This document shows, piece after piece, positions 21,709-33,632 of a stretch of 64,000 nt of DNA. The position numbers and the translations under genes are program-made. Location of the stretch: the NCBI GenBank assembly GCA_023974075.1, contig CM043801.1, forward strand, positions 27,259,736-27,323,735, given 5' to 3'. Position 1 is the first letter of the stretch; every line of letters begins with the position of its first letter. The notes under the pieces are model-generated. The model was not told where the DNA came from. It worked only from the letters and a program-made list of their open reading frames with translations, and did not search any database. The stretch is from Chaenocephalus aceratus. Lineage: Eukaryota > Chordata > Actinopteri > Perciformes > Channichthyidae.

Positions 21709-22055
21709 TTACAAATTCAAAGGACTCTCAGTTGGTTCGGCTTCACAGGTGGCGAGTTTGTAGCCCTTGCAATTCCATTCAGTGGTTATCTCCATGAAGC
21801 CCGGTTCTAACGGGAGGCCGCTCGCTGCAAAAAAATAAAGTAGACCAAATTAGATCATTCTAATCAATAATGTCTTTAAATGTCAGATTTAAAAAAGTTG
21901 AATTATACCAATATATACATTTGTGAAAGCATACATGGGGGAGAGTCTTCATGTTGATAAGTGATCCTGAACTCACCTGACAGCAGGTTGTGGAGGTTGC
22001 AGAAGTTCTGTCCATCATCAAGAAGACCGGAGAGTCCAATAGAAGTGGGCTGTGC
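21709..22055 (-). pseudogene. Truncated 6C paralogue, exons 4-5 only (unit B)
   Basis: Exon 5 equivalent 21709-21824 and exon 4 equivalent 21977-22055 are open, with the same extended tail after the last cysteine as in unit A and one exon 4 change (the unit A codon for Ser after GCACAG reads Pro here). Exons 1-3 are absent. Confidence 0.75.
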
Positions 22056-22252
22056 CTGGTAAGTAAGCAAATATATAAGATGGTTACATTTACATTGAGG
22101 GTTACAACTATCATGACTTTGTCAGTGTTTTTTGACACATTAACAACAAATAAACAATACCTTGTCAAAAGATGTTGTCTATTTTCAACATAAACGATTT
22201 CTTCTGTCAACCGATTTCTTTGTCTTTTTCAAATACAGGGGATCTGTAGCTT

Positions 22253-22475
22253 ACGGAGCCCCCTAGGGGACATAAAGAAGAAAAAAATAAACTTTTGCGA
22301 GATGGCAATACTTATGCGAGATTTCGCAAAACCCCTTTGCGAGAACTCGCTATACTTTTCATTTAGTACTTCCTGGTCAGTTCGGCTGCTACGGCAACAC
22401 AGAAACCACAACAATAGAGTGGTTCATCGATTTTACTTTGAGCTTGGCCTTAAATATAAAGATATAACATCAGTG
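22253..22475. mobile_element. Left half of the MITE, fused to DIRS-like ORF1 (unit B)
   Basis: Matches 7319-7524 of unit A, then jumps to the equivalent of 8,647. The junction shares GTG (22473-22475), a 3-bp microhomology. Confidence 0.6.
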
Positions 22476-22885
22476 CTTCCAGTGCCTGGGGCCGGACCAC
22501 GCCGAGGACGGCCTAAGCCAGTCGTCGGCCTAAGCCAGTCACGGCCTGCAACGCCTGCCGGATGATCCCTCGGTTTGGCCGCCGACATCGTGGGGATCAT
22601 TTCCGGGTGAAGTTTGGCCCGCCGGAGGAGGCCCTCCGCCTCCTCCGGCGGGCCAAACTTCACCCGGACCTCGAGGTGGTGGAGATGGGTGAACAGGATG
22701 ACGAGGTGCCATTCGTGTTCGCCATCCTGAGGGACCGGGTGGCCACGTTCATGGAGGAGGAAGACGACAAGGTCGCCTCGTTGTCTGGTACTTTCGGGTC
22801 CGGCGGCCAGGAGGGTCCAGCACAGGTCTGCGTGTCTGGACTTCCCGGCAGTGATGACCCTGGCGGCGGAGCGTGTGGGCCTACC
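22473..22885 (+). pseudogene. DIRS-like ORF1, N-terminal part (unit B)
   Basis: 5'-truncated copy: the ATG and first zinc-like motifs are lost in the 1.1-kb deletion. It contains a 31-bp perfect inverted repeat (22602-22632 and 22638-22668) not found in unit A, and the disrupting 17-bp duplication. Confidence 0.5.
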
Positions 22886-24444
22886 TGTTTTTCAGGTTTC
22901 AGGCTCGAAAATGACATTCCCAGAACAAACTGACCATATCTTCCCTTCTAAAAGGGTTAAATTAATAATCTTTTTTCTCAAAGTAATGATAAACCTGTGA
23001 GTTGTATGTAGAAAAGTCAGAATCAATATAGATGTTTTTTATTTGAAAGAAAATTCAGATTGAACATGGTAAAAAACTGTAAATTATAGTGTCCGTCCAA
23101 AACATATTTTATACTTATAGTGAAAACTCACCTTGGATGATGGGTTAGTAGACTAAAAGCTTTAGGAATCCAAAGTACAACATATAATAAGTACCCTGTA
23201 TCAAGATTGATGCAAAACAAGTGATATTTGACCTTTTTAGAAACCGGTTTTGAAGACCGCGGTGGAAGGGGCAGATCTCAGCTGATCTGGGAGGGAGTTC
23301 CAGAGGCGCGGGGCAAATGAGCAGAAAGCTCGGTCTCCCATTGTTCGGAGACGTGTGCGGGGGATGTAAAGAAGAGGAGCTTGGCTGGAGCGGACGGAGC
23401 GGGTAGATGTCTGGGTACGGATGAGGTCACAGATGTATTTTGGGCTTTGTCCATTCAGGGATTTGTAAGTGAGGTGCAGAACCTTAAACTGGATCCTGTA
23501 GTGGACTGGAAGCCAGTGTAGTTGTGCAAGTATGGGGGTTATGTGTGCGGACCTTTTTGCACCGGTGAGAACTCTGGCTGTACTGTTCTGGACAAGTTGT
23601 AGGTGGTTGATGGATTTGGCTGTGAGACCGGAGAGGAGTGCATTGCAATAATCTAGTCTTGAGAAGACGAGTGCAGGAACCAGTTTTTTGGTGTCATCAA
23701 TTGAGAGTGAGGGCTTCAGTTGGGAAATGTTTTTCAGGTGAAAGAAGGAGGTCTTGGTGGTATGTTTGATGTGGGTTTGGAAAGATAGAGTGGGGTTAAA
23801 CCTTACACAGAAGTTGGTGACAACAGAGGAGAGAGAAAAGAGCTGACCATCAAGGGAGGGGCTGATGTTGGCGGCCTTGGCAAGCTGGTCGGTGGTGACC
23901 TATCAGGATTGCCTCCGTCTTGCTGCTGTTGAGCTGGAGGTAGTTGGTGATCATCCAGGAGCGGATGTCTTCCAGGCAGGTGTTTAGTGTTTGGATAGTA
24001 TTGATGGTATTGGGTTGTGTTTTGATATAGACCTGGGTGTCGTCAGCATAGCAATGGAAGTTGATGTTATGTTGTCTGATGATATGACCCAGAGGTAATA
24101 GATAGATTAAAAACAGGATCGGCACCAGCACTGAGCCCTGTAGGACCCCGCATGTCACTGCGGTGTTGTCAGACCCGGAACCCCCCAGAGACACGTGGAA
24201 CTTCAGGTTGGTGAGGTAGGAGGAGAACCACTTCAGAGCCGTGTCCGTTACCCTGGTGTAGGTCTCGAGGCGGTGGAGGAGGATGATATGGTCCACTGTG
24301 TCGAAGGCTGCACTCAGGTCAAGTAGCACCAGGATGCTGGGTGACCCAGAGTCGGCTGCCATCTGCAGGTCGTTGGCTACTTTTATTAGGGCTGTTTCTG
24401 TGCTGTGTCTCATACATTTTATTTTCAGTCAGATGAGACCTACC
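22886..24444 (-). mobile_element. L2/CR1-like LINE fragment (unit B)
   Basis: Same insertion as in unit A (CCTACC at 22880-22885 and 24439-24444). The RT frame is broken by one extra base near 23,897 relative to unit A. YADD and the LDLSAAFDTVDH block are kept. Confidence 0.65.
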
Positions 24445-25425
24445 ATGCAGGGCTCTCGACTAACTTTTTTCCCCATCCTCCGGAACCGTCCCGAAATACA
24501 ATCCAAGCCGTCCCGAAATTAATGTGGACCGTCCCGATTTTTTTCTTCTTTTTTTCTACATTATCATTAGTTAAAATCATTCAAGTGACCTTTAACATAA
24601 ATAAAACATCATACAAATCATTAGATGATAATTCATCAACCTTTTTATTTTAGTAAATCATTCAATCACATAAACAAAGGCCAAATATATTTAAACACAC
24701 ACACAAACGAGAAAATTACTCTAATATTGAATCCAATCAAGTCCCATCCAATTAACAAACAATCCAACACTGTGTCCTGAAGACAGAACCCAGAGTAACC
24801 ACTAACCAGGATGACAGTCTGTAACACAGTCAGGAGACCTTTACAAACTGCCCCGCCCCCTCGCACATAGACGGGACAGAGAGATCTCATCTGGATTGGA
24901 AAGCTCGAAAATACATCATAGACGCATGTTTTAGTCTTATTGCATATTAGAAACGGAGTTGGTGAAACTAAAACTGCGATATAATGTGTATGTAGCAATA
25001 ATACATATGACATATATTTTTTAAATGTCTCCTGTACCGATAAAAAGTCTGATAACGTCGGAGCTTAACGTTACCACTGTCTTTAATAATTCCGGCCCGG
25101 GGCCCGTTTAATACCGGGGCTCGGTACCTGTAGAGTATTCGCATTTGGTCTCTTTGGTCCTTCTGCAGACACCGTACCGGATGTAGGGATCTACATGCGG
25201 CACACGAGTAGTGTGGTGATAACTACCAGTTGTATGTATGCTGCTCCGTTACTATCAAGGTTATTAAACCAAGTTCTATAACAAACATGACTCGTTTATG
25301 AGAACATCAAACATGGTGTCAGAAGTCAAGTCTCCGGAGTTTTTTTACGGCGGATTTTCACGTGTGGGTGACGTTTGAGAGGACAACTAAGCCTGCTCCA
25401 ACACGACGCATGCAGCTAAGCTAAC

Positions 25426-26331
25426 ATGGCGGAAGGATTCCGGAGACCCGACCCACTCGTCTTTGACGGTAACATCGCAGAGAACTGGCGAGTATTCGAA
25501 CAGGAATATGACATTTTCATCGCGGCGGCACACTATGACAAGCCAGCACGCACACGAGCATACATTCTCCTCAATATAGCGGGGACCAGAGGCCATCGAG
25601 CGCGAGAGGTCTTTCGTCTATGCGGCTGAAGTGAGGGGTCCTGGCGAGGATGCGCCCATCATCACTCATGCCGAGTCTAAAGAAGACCCGGAGTGTCTGA
25701 AAAGGAAATTTAGGGAGATGTGTAACCCTCAAACAAATGTCACTATGGAAAGACACAAGTTCAATACAAGGAATCAAAAAATCGGTGAGTCAATTGAATC
25801 GTATGTCAGTGCTTTAAGGATCAAGGCAAAGAGCTGCAATTTGGGAATCTCTATGAAGAACTAACCAGAGATAGACTGGTCTGTGGTATCAGTAATGACA
25901 ACTTAAGGAAAGTGCTCCTGAGAGACTGTGATTTAACACTAATCAAGGCTGTTAACATATGTCAGATCCATGAGATGACTGAAGAGCACAATAAAACGCT
26001 AGCTATGCCACAACACTCTGCCACAAATGTGGATTCAGTTCAGACTTACCAGAGAGGAACACGAAAATACGACAAGTACAACAAAAGGAAACCTCAGGCA
26101 AATGGAGCTAGCTCTATTTCCAACTGCTACAACTGTGGAGGTAGTCATGCAGCAAAGAGGGACAACTGTCCAGCAAATGGTCAACAGTGTCATACCTGCA
26201 AAAAGTGGAATCATTTCAAGAAGTGTTGCAATTCCATACAACAAGCATATAACAAGCAAGGGCCCAGGAGGATAGTTCATCAACTAGAACCTGATCAAGC
26301 TGATACAACTACAGGAAACATTCTATCTTGA
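25426..26331 (+). pseudogene. gag region of the Ty3/Gypsy element (unit B), frame broken
   Basis: Starts at ATG 25426 (MAEGFRRPDPLVFDGN). Two CCHC-like zinc knuckles follow near 26,125-26,230: C-x2-C-x3-H-x6-C and C-x2-C-x4-H-x3-C. Relative to unit C there is an extra G near 25,583, a missing base near 25,838 and a missing AG near 26,316, which break the frame into three pieces. The element encodes a nucleocapsid-like RNA-binding structural protein in its intact form. Confidence 0.75.
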
Positions 26332-26404
26332 CGGCGTAACACTGCAAGTAAGTGTTGATGCAACTGATGCACAGATAGATAAAAATGATGAGGCTTTTGT
26401 CACA

Positions 26405-29400
26405 GTGCAAATCAATGACAATGTAGTCGAGATGAAAGTAGACACTGGTGCGAAGTGCAATGTTATGTCAAAAATGTCATTCAATGTGATAAAAGGAGAT
26501 GAAAAAATACAGACGTGTTTTAAATCCACTAATCTTGTTGCATATGGTGGTAGCAAAATCAAAACTGCGGGCGTAGTCAGACTGCAGTGCCACCTAGTGG
26601 GAAAAGTCCACACACTGCCATTCTACATTGTAGAAGAGGATGTCCTGCCACTGCTTGGGCTACGAGCGTGCAGACGGATGGGACTAGTTTCATTCAGTGA
26701 AGCAGTTCATCAATTAAGCCCCACTGACGATGATTTTTCAGTTGAGATCCAAACAGAATACAGCGATCTCTTCTCTGATGAGCTTGGAAAGCTACCTGTG
26801 ACGTACTCCATGACTCTCGACCCAGATGTAAAACCAGTCGTTCGTCCTGCACATCGCATACCTGTGGCTATGAAAGACAGAGTCAAAGCTGAACTCGACA
26901 AGATGCAGGAACTGGGCGTCATCATTCCTGTCTCAGAGCCCACTGATTGGGTGTCCTCTATGGTAGCCACTAGCAAAAAGGACAAACAAGAAATCAGGAT
27001 ATGCATTAATCCAAGAGACTTGAACACTGCTCTGAAAAGACCACACCATCCTATGCGTACTGTGGAAGAAGTCGCCACACACATGTCAAAAGCAACTATG
27101 TTTTCTGTATTAGATGCAAAGAGATCTTTTTGGCAGATTCCACTCGACCATAAGTCTTCCATGTTAACCACTTTCAGCTCCCCTTTTGGTCGTTACAGAT
27201 TTCTAAGAATGCCATTTGGAATCAATTCTGCCAGCGAGGTGTTCCAGCGCTCCATGGAACAGATTTTTGACGGATACCCCTGTGAAATAATCGTTGATGA
27301 TATCATTATTGCAGGTAAAGATGTTGCAGAGCACGACGCCAACCTGAGAAAAGTGCTCAACAGGGTCAGGGAGGTAAACTTAAGGCTTAACCCCCTCAAG
27401 TGCAAGTTCAGGCTAAGCCAAGTCGGCTATGTCGGCCATGTTTTCACCAGTGAGGGACTCAAAGCAGATCCTTCCAAAACAAGTGCTATTAAGGAGATGC
27501 CAGTGCCAGCAGACGTCCCAGCCTTACAAAGATTTCTGGGGATGGTCAACTACCTTGGAAAGTTCATACCAAACTTCAGCCAGCTATCAGCTCCACTACG
27601 GCAGCTCACACATAAAGACACAGAATGGACATGGCACGAACAGCAGCAGAAAGCTTTTGAAGATTTAAAGAAACGCATGTCTTGCCCACCGGTGTTGCTG
27701 TACTACGACGTTGACAAGCCAGTGACACTTACCTGTGACGCTTCACAGTACGGACTCGGTGCAGCGTGTTTGCAGGAAGGAAAACCTGTAGCGTATGCTT
27801 CGCGTACACTAACTGAAACAGAAACCAGATATGCTCAAATCGAAAAAGAGTTGTTGGCAGTGGTCTTTGCATGTTCAAAATTCAATGACTATATCTATGG
27901 TAAACCAGTCACTATTGAAACAGACCACCAGCCCCTCGTCACCATACTAAAAAAGCCCATACACACAGCACCTGCAAGACTACAAAGAATGATGCTACGA
28001 CTACAAAAGTACGACATCACTCTTGTGTACAAATGTGGAAAGCAAATGTTCCTGGCTGACACTTTGTCGCGAGCTCCCCGCAGCTCCACAGTTCAGCAAG
28101 CTGAAGAAGAGGACAACTTCGACGTGATGACTGTTAACTACATATCTTCTTCTCGCTTAGAAGAGTTAGAGAGGCACACCACTGAAGACATGACTCTGCA
28201 AACACTCAGCACCACTATCAGACACGGGTGGCCCGCTAAACAGCATAATCTTCCACATGCCATTAGACCGTATTTTCCTTTCAGAGACGAACTGATTGTT
28301 GAAAATGGAGTCATAATGAAGGGTCACAAAGCAGTTATTCCTCTGTCACTACAGAAAGAATACATCAGCATCATGCACAGAGGACATCCTGGTGAAGAAG
28401 CTACAAAGCGGAGAGCACGTGGCATTGTTTTCTGGCCAACTATGACAGACAACATTCACACAGAAATACAGTCATGCTCAGTGTGTAACAGCACAAAACC
28501 ACACCAGCAGAAAGAACCACTCCATCTGCATCCAGTTCCAGACCTGCCGTGGTCAACTGTAGCAACTGACATCTTTGAGTGGCACAATCAGCAATACTTA
28601 GTGCTAGTGGACTCATATTCAGGCTGGTATGAGATAGACATGCTTCGTGATATCACTGCAGCAACAGTCATTGCAAAGCTGAAAAGACATTTCTCAGTTC
28701 ATGGAGCACCTCACACCCTCATGTCAGACAATGGGAGGCAGTTTACTAGCCAGCGCTTTAAAGACTTTGCTTCACAGTGGGACTTCACTCATATTACCAG
28801 CAGCCCTGAGTATCCCCAGTCCAACGGGCTAGCTGAACGGGCTGTGCGCAGTGCTAAGCAGCTCATGGAGAAATCTCATAGAGATGGAACTGATGTTTTT
28901 CTCAACCTATTAAACATCAGGAATGTACCACGTGACGCAAAATTAGGATCTCCTGCACAGAGACTGATGTCGAGACAAACACGTACAACACTCCCAGTCT
29001 CGGTGAAGCTGCTTGAGCCACACATGCGTCATCCACAAGAGGTAAAAGCCCAGCTTCTAAACAAGAGGCTGCATCAAAAACAGTGCTATGATAAGTCAAG
29101 CCGACCACTACAACCTTTGATGGAAGGACAGGTTGTTAGGATGCAGACCCCACAAGGTTACAACAGGACTGGAATGATTCAAGAGATTTGCAAGGAACCC
29201 CGGTCATACGTCGTCCACTCAGACGGGAAGCTGTACAGAAGGAATCGTAGGCACATTCTGCCTGTAGCTGAGCCCGTCCCGTCACATACCTCCACAAGTG
29301 ACACTGATCATCAGGACACAGGACTTGAGTTCACAGATTGTAACACACAGGAATCACTGAACAGTGAACACATGAGGGCTGATGTTCCCACAGCTAGACT

Positions 29401-29479
29401 GCTGCCAGACACTCCTGAGAGTGTCTACAGGACACGCTCAGGCCGTGCTATCAAGCCTAATCCCAAATACAGAGACTGA
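26405..29479 (+). CDS. Pol polyprotein of the Ty3/Gypsy element (unit B)
   Basis: 1,024 codons open to TGA at 29477-29479. Aspartic protease VDTGAKCNVM (DTG at 13-15); reverse transcriptase with catalytic VDD at 297-299 in IIVDDIIIAG; RNase H with Asp445 in TCDASQYGLG; integrase with an HHCC-type zinc finger (about 650-700) and catalytic D722, D775, E811, the last pair spaced D-x35-E. The protein makes and integrates the element's cDNA. The listed start is an internal Met. Gag and pol lie in one frame once the small gag indels are discounted, so translation was probably as a single polyprotein. All catalytic residues seem present. Confidence 0.85.
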   Translation: MQINDNVVEMKVDTGAKCNVMSKMSFNVIKGDEKIQTCFKSTNLVAYGGSKIKTAGVVRLQCHLVGKVHTLPFYIVEEDVLPLLGLRACRRMGLVSFSEAVHQLSPTDDDFSVEIQTEYSDLFSDELGKLPVTYSMTLDPDVKPVVRPAHRIPVAMKDRVKAELDKMQELGVIIPVSEPTDWVSSMVATSKKDKQEIRICINPRDLNTALKRPHHPMRTVEEVATHMSKATMFSVLDAKRSFWQIPLDHKSSMLTTFSSPFGRYRFLRMPFGINSASEVFQRSMEQIFDGYPCEIIVDDIIIAGKDVAEHDANLRKVLNRVREVNLRLNPLKCKFRLSQVGYVGHVFTSEGLKADPSKTSAIKEMPVPADVPALQRFLGMVNYLGKFIPNFSQLSAPLRQLTHKDTEWTWHEQQQKAFEDLKKRMSCPPVLLYYDVDKPVTLTCDASQYGLGAACLQEGKPVAYASRTLTETETRYAQIEKELLAVVFACSKFNDYIYGKPVTIETDHQPLVTILKKPIHTAPARLQRMMLRLQKYDITLVYKCGKQMFLADTLSRAPRSSTVQQAEEEDNFDVMTVNYISSSRLEELERHTTEDMTLQTLSTTIRHGWPAKQHNLPHAIRPYFPFRDELIVENGVIMKGHKAVIPLSLQKEYISIMHRGHPGEEATKRRARGIVFWPTMTDNIHTEIQSCSVCNSTKPHQQKEPLHLHPVPDLPWSTVATDIFEWHNQQYLVLVDSYSGWYEIDMLRDITAATVIAKLKRHFSVHGAPHTLMSDNGRQFTSQRFKDFASQWDFTHITSSPEYPQSNGLAERAVRSAKQLMEKSHRDGTDVFLNLLNIRNVPRDAKLGSPAQRLMSRQTRTTLPVSVKLLEPHMRHPQEVKAQLLNKRLHQKQCYDKSSRPLQPLMEGQVVRMQTPQGYNRTGMIQEICKEPRSYVVHSDGKLYRRNRRHILPVAEPVPSHTSTSDTDHQDTGLEFTDCNTQESLNSEHMRADVPTARLLPDTPESVYRTRSGRAIKPNPKYRD

Positions 29480-30590
29480 AGCTTTGTCATGTATGCATAA
29501 GCATACCACTCTGAGAACAATGACTCTGAACTGTTAGTTCACACAGTTATGCCATATTGAGGCCTAAAGCTTTGTTGCACAGTGCAAATGTATTCTATTC
29601 TAGTAATCTACTTGTTACTGTAGTAATTACTGAGTTAAATTCTGCACTCCTTCTTTGAGATAGCCTCTGTGTTCATCAGTTACTAAATGCACACATAGTT
29701 TGATAATGTGTAAATTTGCAGCATCCTGTATGTTCTGTCATCTGTGCTCAGTATAACAGTTTTGTTCACTACTGTAGGAAGAGCTAAAGAAAGGGGATGT
29801 AGAGTATTCGCATTTGGTCTCTTTGGTCCTTCTGCAGACACCGTACCGGATGTAGGGATCTACATGCGGCACACGAGTAGTGTGGTGATAACTACCAGTT
29901 GTATGTATGCTGCTCCGTTACTATCAAGGTTATTAAACCAAGTTCTATAACAAACATGACTCGTTTATGAGAACATCAAAACAAGTACCCATCCCTACAT
30001 GGGGAGAGGCGCAGCTATTGCTAAGGACTAAATACGATGGAGGTTTTCTCTTCTCAGCCTTATTACTCATAGGGGATGAAGAGGAGTTAAGTAAATAAGA
30101 GGCCGGCGCTCCAGGGTCAGGTTCTGCTGTGCGTTGTTGTGATTAACGGTAACACATTTCAGAATTCCTCCACGGGATGCCATTGTCATTGTACATCACT
30201 TAAACCCGCGAAATACACACACTCAGTACATAGCTAGACCCAGAGCCATATATATTAATCTGGCGACATAGAGAGCGCGAATTGCGGCCAGGAATTCGCG
30301 GCACAGCCAGCTGGGCGCTGGCTGACAGCCAGCGGCACAGCAGTTGGCTCCATGTGTGTGTATTCGCGGGTTGCTAAATGTTTGTGCGTGTGTGTTTATG
30401 TTGACAAGGAGGTTTAAACTGTGTGCTACACAAAACGTGCAGTCGGTTTCATTTTCATCGCGTTTGTAGTAGAATTAGCAGGATTTTTATTTTAACTCTC
30501 GTCCAAATTCGTCCCAAAATTATTGTATCCTCCCCGACACTATTTTTTTCGGCCCCGGGACGACGGGGACGTCCTTAAACTCGAGCCCTG

Positions 30591-31310
30591 CTACCATGGC
30601 AGGTATCATCAGGGGGCGGGCCGCTCGGACACGGCGTGTCCCGGCGGGCCCCCCCTCGACGAGAGCCTGGCGGCCCATCTGCTTCCGCAGGCAGCTGGTT
30701 GGGCGGAGGGAAAGAAACCTCTGCCCCTGCGGCAACACCTTAAGATTTGGATAAAATGTTCAGGCTCGGGGTACAGATGGCAGCTGCGGAGAATAATCTT
30801 GGCGTGTTGGGTGTCTCCCTGATTACCCCTCAGACGGACACCCCCACCCTCCCGCCTCAGGACGGGAGCGATTATCCGGACCGCTGCATTGGTCAGATGA
30901 ATAATCTGATCCATGTGGTGGCCGCCGCAGCGGGGTGGGTGATGTCCTTGGCCACAGTGGCGTTGCGTCACGTGTGGCTAGGACTCACCGCCCTATCCAA
31001 GAAGGACCGAGAGGATCTCCTTGGAGCCCCCGTGTCCATGGAGGGGCTTTTCGGGTCGATAACCTCGGTCACTCAGCGCTTTAGCCGTCTAGAGGAGGAG
31101 AGGGTGCAGCTTAGCCGCATGCTACCGCTGGCTCTTGCTCAGGCGCCACAGCGCACTCCTCCACGGGCTTCCATGCAGGCGAGGGAGTGCAGCGCGATGG
31201 CGAGACGAAGGGAGAGGCGCCGGCACGGAGCTCCCGTGCCTGCGGTGCCCTCCACCTCTTTGGACCACCCCGTGGAACCAAAGCTGTCATTTGAATGGGG
31301 TCAATACAAA
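30591..31310 (+). pseudogene. DIRS-like ORF1, C-terminal part (unit B)
   Basis: Same block as 11886-12600 in unit A (FRLGVQMAAAENNL, then KKDREDLLGAPVSMEGLF), with several one-base deletions in the first 150 bases. Confidence 0.5.
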
Positions 31311-31538
31311 TGTTGAAGTTTTTGCCAATCCGATCAGAAATGTAAGAAAACCGTGGATTTTTGGATATTCAAAGAGCCCGATTACAATGGCCAGACAGGC
31401 AAACAATTACATTAAATCATTGGTAATCGACGATCGGGCTCGATATATGGTTAAATATAGCAGTAGGTGATCGATATCCATAGATGAGAGTAACATCTAC
31501 GTCACTTTACGGCCCTGCCCACTTTTGGGGGAAACAAC

Positions 31539-33632
31539 CATAGATATATATAAACACTAGATGACTCACCCGCGCTGCTGGCCAATTGAGACCGACGTTG
31601 CCACTTGGCCGCCATCTTGCTACAGGCAGTTCTCTCATTCATAACATTATGGTTTACTATTTAAATAACCATAGCTTGCTCAATTTTCAACCAATTTTCA
31701 AACGGTTTGGTTTTTTATAAACATCAAAGATGTAGTTATGATACTGCATACTTAAATCATGGACTTTCATATGAAAATAACATTAATCAGATAAAGCAAT
31801 AGCTATACACACACACACAAGGTATTTATATTAAATATTTGCCGGTGTATATATTTCCATTTATTTTATTATATTGTTAATATTTCAAATAAATTATAAA
31901 ATTAAAATACATTTATATTTTATATATAAAAATCGGTCTCATGTTACCACTCTGTAAGCCAAGAGTTGTTAATTTAGCAATGCCTTAGCTTTAAGAACAG
32001 GGACACAACTAATGACAATAGCATATGTTGGTAATTATTTAGATATTCACACCTTTATCAGAAGAACCAAACCAACATAAAATGTGCTCACAGACAGGCC
32101 AGTTCTGTCTAATTTATCACAACTATTTTTGACATGAGATCTTCATATCATCCTAGTTTTGTATTTAGTTTCTAGATTTGTAAACAAATCCAGAACCTTT
32201 GAAATATGTTATTGAAAAAAGACCAAGAATAATATAAACTGTACCATGTGTCCTTTTGTGTCCTTCTGTAGTCCATTTGTGGTTTGTCTTGTCTCACCCC
32301 GGCTGATATATCACAAAATCCACTGTTTAAATTGTTCCCTATATTGCCCCTATGCAATATAGGGAACAATTTAAACATAAACTATCCTATGTGTCCTTGG
32401 GTGTTATGAAAGGCGGCCCCCCAAAATAAATGTATTATTATTATTAAGAAGAACACATGGCACACCAACAATCAATCACCGTCCAGCCTCAGCTTTGGTA
32501 TTCTTTCACAACCATGTTATGGGTTTATTAGACTGAGCAAACATAAACATATGTGGGGAACATAGTGCTGCGTCTCCTGTCCGGTCAAATTCCTCACTCC
32601 TGAAGTACTCACTGCAGAGCAGTGTCCTGTCACAGGAAACAAAACCGTCCCTTCTTAGGGCGAGTTCCCACTGCCTCCTCCTCTCTTTGGTTTTGGGAAA
32701 CCTTAAAAACATGAGAAAGGTAGCCAGATATATAAATTGTCAACATGTCCCTCCCTTCTTTCCTTTAACATTAAGGGTAGGACAAAAATACACCGAAATT
32801 ATCATATTTTTGGTATGTATGCATGTATGTATAGCCTACTTTAAGAATAAGACAACCACACTAAGAGTAATAAAAAAGGTGTCCAATAGAAACATTAAAT
32901 AATTGTGTAAAGAAATGGTAACAACATATTCTAAAGAGGCTGGGTCAACAACAATCTTGCAATACTATTATCTCACATAGCCCCACTGATCCTGTGTAGC
33001 AGGACTTGTAATGTACATACATCCACTAAGTAATTAACGATTATCCTAATTGTAGTCATAATATTGTCATATCTTACACGTGAAAGGTGATCCCACGGGT
33101 TCTTGTTTCCAGACTGCGGTGATTAAAGCATCCGTAGGCTGCTCCGGCATAGTCAGGTACTTCTGTAAACACAAAGCCAGCAAATTCCTGTATCATAATG
33201 CAAGATGTTTTTAACAAGCCAAACCACTTGGAAGAAATCATGTGTAACTTAAGTTATGTTGAAAAGAAAGAGCAGTTCTGCCTCTCCCACTGGTGTAAAG
33301 TTGCTGGGTCAACTTTGTAATACTAGGTCTCACTGACAGCCTCTTGTTATTAGCCAGCTAATAAATACAACCACATACACAAAGAAAAGCTGCAATTTCA
33401 ACATGTCCAAGCATCCTGTATCATAGCCATGCTAATCATGTTTATAATAAACCAAACCGTTTGTAAATCAGTCAAGATTTCAGTGAGTTAAGAGTATTTT
33501 TGTGCAGATCACTCACCTGACAACAGCTACCATAACGCGAATCAGAGTAACTGTTGACTGTAGCAAGATGGCGGCCGGTCAGCTACGCTGGAAAATCTCC
33601 CATGAGCCATCTAGTGTTTATATATATCTATA
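31539..33632 (-). mobile_element. P-element-like non-autonomous transposon (unit B)
   Basis: 2,094 bp with inverted termini (left CATAGATATATATAAA..., right the reverse complement with one terminal mismatch) and the 8-bp duplication GAAACAAC at 31531-31538 and 33633-33640. Unit A has one GAAACAAC (12828-12835) and no insert. Termini starting CA, an 8-bp duplication and a THAP-type zinc finger fragment point to the P superfamily. No full transposase catalytic domain is visible. A 23-bp perfect hairpin lies at 32325-32376. Confidence 0.7.
32506..33160 (-). pseudogene. THAP domain fragment in the P-like element (unit B)
   Basis: Exon 2 (up to 32701) reads FPKTKERRRQW...LCSEYF, the core of a THAP DNA-binding zinc finger. 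A first exon from 33078 to about 33,160 reads AAYGCFNHRS...ITFH with donor GTAAGAT; splicing would give TFHVFPK, as in THAP proteins. The first zinc cysteine expected before AAYGC seems replaced by Gly. Only this DNA-binding part remains. Confidence 0.55.

Larger units (their letters stand above)
25129..29984 (+). mobile_element. Ty3/Gypsy LTR retrotransposon, unit B copy (4.86 kb)
   Basis: 5' LTR 25129-25313 and 3' LTR 29798-29984 begin TGTAGAG and end in ACA (ACAA in the 3' copy). Directly after the 5' LTR, TGGTGTCAGAAGT (25314-25326) matches the 3' end of a tRNA-Leu as primer-binding site. A polypurine tract (AAAGAAAGGGGA) precedes the 3' LTR. Target duplication GTACC lies at 25124-25128 and 29985-29989. 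Domain order gag, protease, RT, RNase H, integrase marks Ty3/Gypsy. No env is present. The LTRs are nearly identical, so the insertion is fairly young. The gag part has small indels; pol is open. Confidence 0.9.
24448..30590. mobile_element. hAT-like element carrying a nested Ty3/Gypsy element (unit B)
   Basis: Left part 24448-25128 and right part 29985-30590 match 10594-11885 of unit A; CTACCATG duplication at 24440-24447 and 30591-30598. The right part has many one-base deletions relative to A and C. Confidence 0.7.

Noticed and set aside
25426..29479. Ty3/Gypsy element as an endogenous retrovirus
   Set aside because: No env-like ORF, signal peptide or membrane segment between integrase and the 3' LTR; gag-PR-RT-RH-IN alone fits an LTR retrotransposon.
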